A stretch of DNA of 64,000 bases from Gammaproteobacteria bacterium (lineage in GTDB: Bacteria; Pseudomonadota; Gammaproteobacteria; Enterobacterales; Psychrobiaceae): assembly GCA_013214965.1 (NCBI GenBank), contig JABSRU010000021.1, forward strand, positions 1 through 64,000, written 5' to 3'. Position numbers and translations under genes: made by a program. Below are positions 61,918 through 64,000 of the stretch, in pieces. Position 1 is the stretch's first letter, and every line of letters begins with the position of its first letter. The notes below the pieces were generated by a model. The model saw only the letters and a list, made by a program, of their open reading frames with translations, was not told where the DNA came from and ran no database searches.

Positions 61918-61947
61918 CTAAGGTAGGGTTATTCCCCCTACCTTTTG
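61918..61947 (+). terminator. Rho-independent terminator after the DUF3622 gene
   Basis: AAGGTAGGG (61920-61928) pairs with CCCTACCTT (61936-61944), 7-base loop, then TT. It begins ~10 bases after the stop codon. Confidence 0.7.
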
Positions 61948-62031
61948 CAGCCTCACCTAAAACATTCATCTCTGTTTGATTATATTTCACAGCCTGTTAA
62001 GCTGAGTGGATAATCATTAAGGATATCGAAT

Positions 62032-62427
62032 ATGAATTTTGAAAAACTGCTTAATAACTTTGATATGGGGATCTGTGTCGATCAATTACAGCGTGAAGCA
62101 TTAGTGGATTTAGTACTGCTTTTCGTCGAGATTGATGGTGTAGTTGATGACAAAGAGATAGAATATACACTCAATTGGGTAAGTTCATTAGTTTGGCATA
62201 ATGACATTTCGCCACTCGATTATATTCAAGCAAACTTATCACAAGCTAGAGTTGCCATTGAAGCAAAGACTGTCGAAGACTATATTCGCCACCGTTGTAA
62301 GCATATTGTTGATTCACCAGCTAAGTCGCTGGCGATTGAGTTAGCAAAAGGCGTATCAATGGCCGACGGTCACCTTGATCAGTCTGAAGAAAAAGCAATT
62401 TCATTTTTACAACGCTGTTTAGCCTAA
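62032..62427 (+). CDS. TerB-like helical protein
   Basis: A 131-residue all-helical acidic protein. The layout resembles the TerB/DjlA-N fold: an N-terminal helix followed by ALVDLVLLFVEIDGVVDDKEIEYTLNWV (the D-G-x-x-x-x-x-E metal-binding segment of TerB) and a second similar element SMADGHLDQSEEKAISFLQRCLA. The two acidic DG-E motifs are the reason for the call. No other tellurite-resistance gene is near, so a role in tellurite resistance should not be assumed. Start preceded by AAGGATATCGA. It is convergent with the gene at 62431-62940. Confidence 0.7.
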   Translation: MNFEKLLNNFDMGICVDQLQREALVDLVLLFVEIDGVVDDKEIEYTLNWVSSLVWHNDISPLDYIQANLSQARVAIEAKTVEDYIRHRCKHIVDSPAKSLAIELAKGVSMADGHLDQSEEKAISFLQRCLA

Positions 62428-62430
62428 CGC

Positions 62431-62940
62431 TTACTCTGAGTGAACTAACGAGCGACTGTCTTTATTCACTCCAAAAACATCCGTTTTATTAAAGCCTAGG
62501 GTAATATGAAAATCCTTGGCTTTTAATCCGTAGTTAGCTCTTACTTGTTGCGCTTTAATAGATGTTACCACGACAAAATAAGTCTGATTATCCCCTTTCA
62601 ATGCTTGCCCTAAGCCAATTAATTCAAAAGACAATGTCGGAATGTCGTTTAAGTTAATAGTAGCAACATCAGGGTATTCGTAGGGATTAATTAGGGTGAT
62701 GTGAAATTGCTGATGATCTCGACGTCGCTGAGCTTGACGATACAGCTTAAAGCGCTGCAGCCCCAATAAAGACTGTAGCTGCTTTAAGTAATCACCCACG
62801 CTATTTTCTGCAACCCCATAACCAATATAAACCAAGCCACTATTATCGGTTAAGCGTTGTGGTTCTAGTGTCACTGGTTTTGCCCATGAGTTTGTCCCTA
62901 GCAACATCGCCATTAAACACCCCGTTAGCCATTTAATCAA
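62431..62940 (-). CDS. Exported protein with two HxT motifs (possible 2H phosphoesterase fold)
   Basis: 169 residues from a TTG start at 62940 (an ATG at 62913 is possible). The signal peptide is WLTGCLMAMLLGTNSWAKP. The mature part has two H-x-T motifs in similar hydrophobic strands, FHITLINPYEYP (~80-91) and DFHITLGFNKTDV (~144-156), separated by ~64 residues, the signature arrangement of 2H phosphoesterases/RNA-ligase-like proteins. The TTG lies 8 bases inside the end of the DUF2986 gene, so the two are probably co-translated. Most 2H enzymes are cytoplasmic and act on cyclic phosphates of RNA; an exported one is unusual. Identification is by eye. Confidence 0.6.
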   Translation of the reverse strand: MIKWLTGCLMAMLLGTNSWAKPVTLEPQRLTDNSGLVYIGYGVAENSVGDYLKQLQSLLGLQRFKLYRQAQRRRDHQQFHITLINPYEYPDVATINLNDIPTLSFELIGLGQALKGDNQTYFVVVTSIKAQQVRANYGLKAKDFHITLGFNKTDVFGVNKDSRSLVHSE

Positions 62941-63106
62941 CGTTAACGGTCTCTTGAACTGTTGATGTCGACTCTTGCTCTACCAGTTCCAGCTGTGCGC
63001 GATCAGCTTTGCTAATATATTTAGGCTTATTATGATGATGCTTTTTAGCATTCATCTTTTTTATTTTTTTGTTTAAAATTGCGTTTATTTTACGTTTTCT
63101 GTTCAT
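62933..63106 (-). CDS. DUF2986 family small basic protein
   Basis: A 57-residue protein read on the minus strand from ATG 63106 to TAA at 62933, beginning MNRKRKINAILNKKIKKMNA, with a central HHHNKPKYISKADRAQLEL and an acidic tail ETVNVD. The N-terminal Lys/Arg-rich block and the PKYISKADRA motif are those of DUF2986 proteins of Vibrio and Alteromonadales. Function unknown; the basic N-terminus suggests nucleic-acid or ribosome binding, which is inference. Overlaps the start of the downstream exported-protein gene by 8 bases. Confidence 0.75.
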   Translation of the reverse strand: MNRKRKINAILNKKIKKMNAKKHHHNKPKYISKADRAQLELVEQESTSTVQETVNVD

Positions 63107-63165
63107 AATAGTTTAACCCGATTGAAATTAACGGCAATTGTAGCGATTAAGATAATAAACGCAAA

Positions 63166-64000
63166 TTAATCCCTTAATTTTTGTGATTCAAATTGGCGCA
63201 TCGCTTGGTCAAACTGTAGCCAATTGAACTCGCGTTCAACACTGTCGGCCAAACAATCAATACTTTGTTCCCGTAATTGTTGGTAATTAACCTGAGTAAG
63301 CACTTGCTCACCACTGGCCCAAGTCAATATAGCATTAAGGGCATCGGGCGTATCGAGTAAACCATGCCAGTAAGTAGCCATGATTTGCTCATCAGGCGAT
63401 AAATAGCCGGCATGATTGCCTTCATCATCCATTAACACCGCGGTTAACTCTGAGTTTTCTAACTCAGTAAGCCCAGCATGGATCTCATATCCTGTAATGA
63501 GCACGGTGTCTTGATTGAGTAAGCTAAGTTGACCCTTTTTCAGCTTAAGGGTTTTATCCGTTGAGAATGTGGTCTTTATGGGTAAATAGCCTAACCCCTT
63601 GGCCGATCTCGGTGTTAATGATTCGACACAATCAGGATCATTAATCAACAAGCCTAGCATTTGTAAGCCACCACAAATCCCTAACACCTTACCGCCATAA
63701 CGTAAGTGCCGTTCAATGTAACGATCCCAGCCCTGCTCTTTTAGCCAAATCAAATCCGCTAAGGTATTTTTTGAACCCGCTAAAATCAGTAAATCAGCGG
63801 CGGGTTTAACACCAATACATTGCCCTTTTGAGTCCAGTAACTGCGGGCCGACTAATTGGACATTAACCTGGGGATGCGCTCGTAAGGCATCAAGATCATT
63901 ATGATTACTCATTCGAGGATAAACAGGCACCACAACATTAAGCTTCACAACATCACTGCAATCCTGCTCAGTAGCCACCGCATCTTCGCTGTCAAGATAT
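63166..64000 (-). CDS. cobQ: Cobyric acid synthase, C-terminal part (5' end outside window)
   Basis: ATP- and glutamine-dependent amidation of adenosyl-cobyrinic diamide at four positions in cobalamin synthesis. The frame is open to the window edge, reading YLDSEDAVATEQ at its first visible residues, the conserved end of the synthetase domain. The rest is the triad-type glutamine amidotransferase domain: VVVPVYPRMSNHNDLDAL, LLILAGSKNTLADLIWLKEQGWDRYIERHLRYGGKVLGICGGLQMLG (the nucleophile Cys in GICGG), ITGYEIHAGLTE, and MATYWHGLLDTPDAL with the catalytic His. Roughly the last 278 of an expected ~480-500 residues are present. No other cobalamin genes are within the window; 59 bases separate it from the DUF2986 gene. 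Confidence 0.93.
   Translation of the reverse strand, partial: YLDSEDAVATEQDCSDVVKLNVVVPVYPRMSNHNDLDALRAHPQVNVQLVGPQLLDSKGQCIGVKPAADLLILAGSKNTLADLIWLKEQGWDRYIERHLRYGGKVLGICGGLQMLGLLINDPDCVESLTPRSAKGLGYLPIKTTFSTDKTLKLKKGQLSLLNQDTVLITGYEIHAGLTELENSELTAVLMDDEGNHAGYLSPDEQIMATYWHGLLDTPDALNAILTWASGEQVLTQVNYQQLREQSIDCLADSVEREFNWLQFDQAMRQFESQKLRD

Noticed and set aside
62032-62427. Tellurite-resistance determinant
   Set aside because: Only a TerB-like fold is seen and no other ter genes are present, so a resistance function is not supported.

Overview
The window reads as a chromosomal segment of a marine gammaproteobacterium, most likely Alteromonadales and probably close to Colwelliaceae (Colwellia/Thalassotalea-like). 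Reasons: AT-rich composition, a gammaproteobacterial core set (tamA-tamB, topB, mrcB, dapA-bamC, gcvR-bcp, pspF/pspABC next to sapABCDF, mlaA), several small Vibrio/Shewanella/Alteromonas-type families (DUF2913, DUF3622, DUF2986), a Zn-binding CZB chemoreceptor, and peptide-feeding functions (TonB receptor, POT transporters, prolyl peptidases). Genus is inference; no rRNA is present and I recognised no tRNA.

Layout. 1-1406 (minus): two exported proteins, a truncated beta-helix protein and an unknown. 1661-4135: a three-gene cell-surface carbohydrate tailoring operon (deacetylase, FemAB-like and GNAT acyltransferases), then a large zinc metalloprotease, wecB on the opposite strand, and a POT peptide transporter preceded by the remnant of a second POT gene. 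10-15.7 kb: a remnant resembling a folate-enzyme N-terminus, mlaA, then a FliK-like/FlhB-C-like/membrane protein trio away from any flagellar cluster. 16-19.8 kb: a soluble chemoreceptor, PBP1B and a small membrane protein. 19.8-22.2 kb: an insertion-sequence scar in which a LysR gene lost its DNA-binding half, an IS630 element is frameshifted and cut, and an IS982 element carries an internally deleted transposase. 22.4-29.8 kb: tamA-tamB and topB.

29.9-39.1 kb is a peptide-utilisation region: S9 peptidase, ornithine cyclodeaminase-like protein, Xaa-Pro aminopeptidase, large TonB-dependent receptor and a POT-like MFS transporter. Their upstream regions share a GTATACAA / ATACAATAT element, which I read as a common operator; its regulator is not in the window. 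39.2-43.7 kb holds an exported methyltransferase-like protein, a GNAT enzyme and the bamC, dapA, gcvR, bcp housekeeping block. 43.8-49.9 kb: a giant multidomain surface protein overlapping an OmpA-family gene. 50.2-58.5 kb: the psp envelope-stress genes (with a visible sigma-54-type promoter), divergent pspF, and sapABCDF plus a parvulin.

58.8-60.6 kb is accessory and partly decayed: a PEP-CTERM protein, the tail of a heavy-metal RND pump, and a frameshifted hemerythrin-DUF2249 gene. The window ends with small conserved proteins, a secreted protein carrying two HxT motifs like a 2H phosphoesterase, and the C-terminal part of cobQ running off the edge. I found no CRISPR array, prophage or defence island. 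The most interesting signals are the shared operator, the orphan FliK/FlhB-like trio with a histidine-less HPt-like tail, and the exported 2H-like protein.
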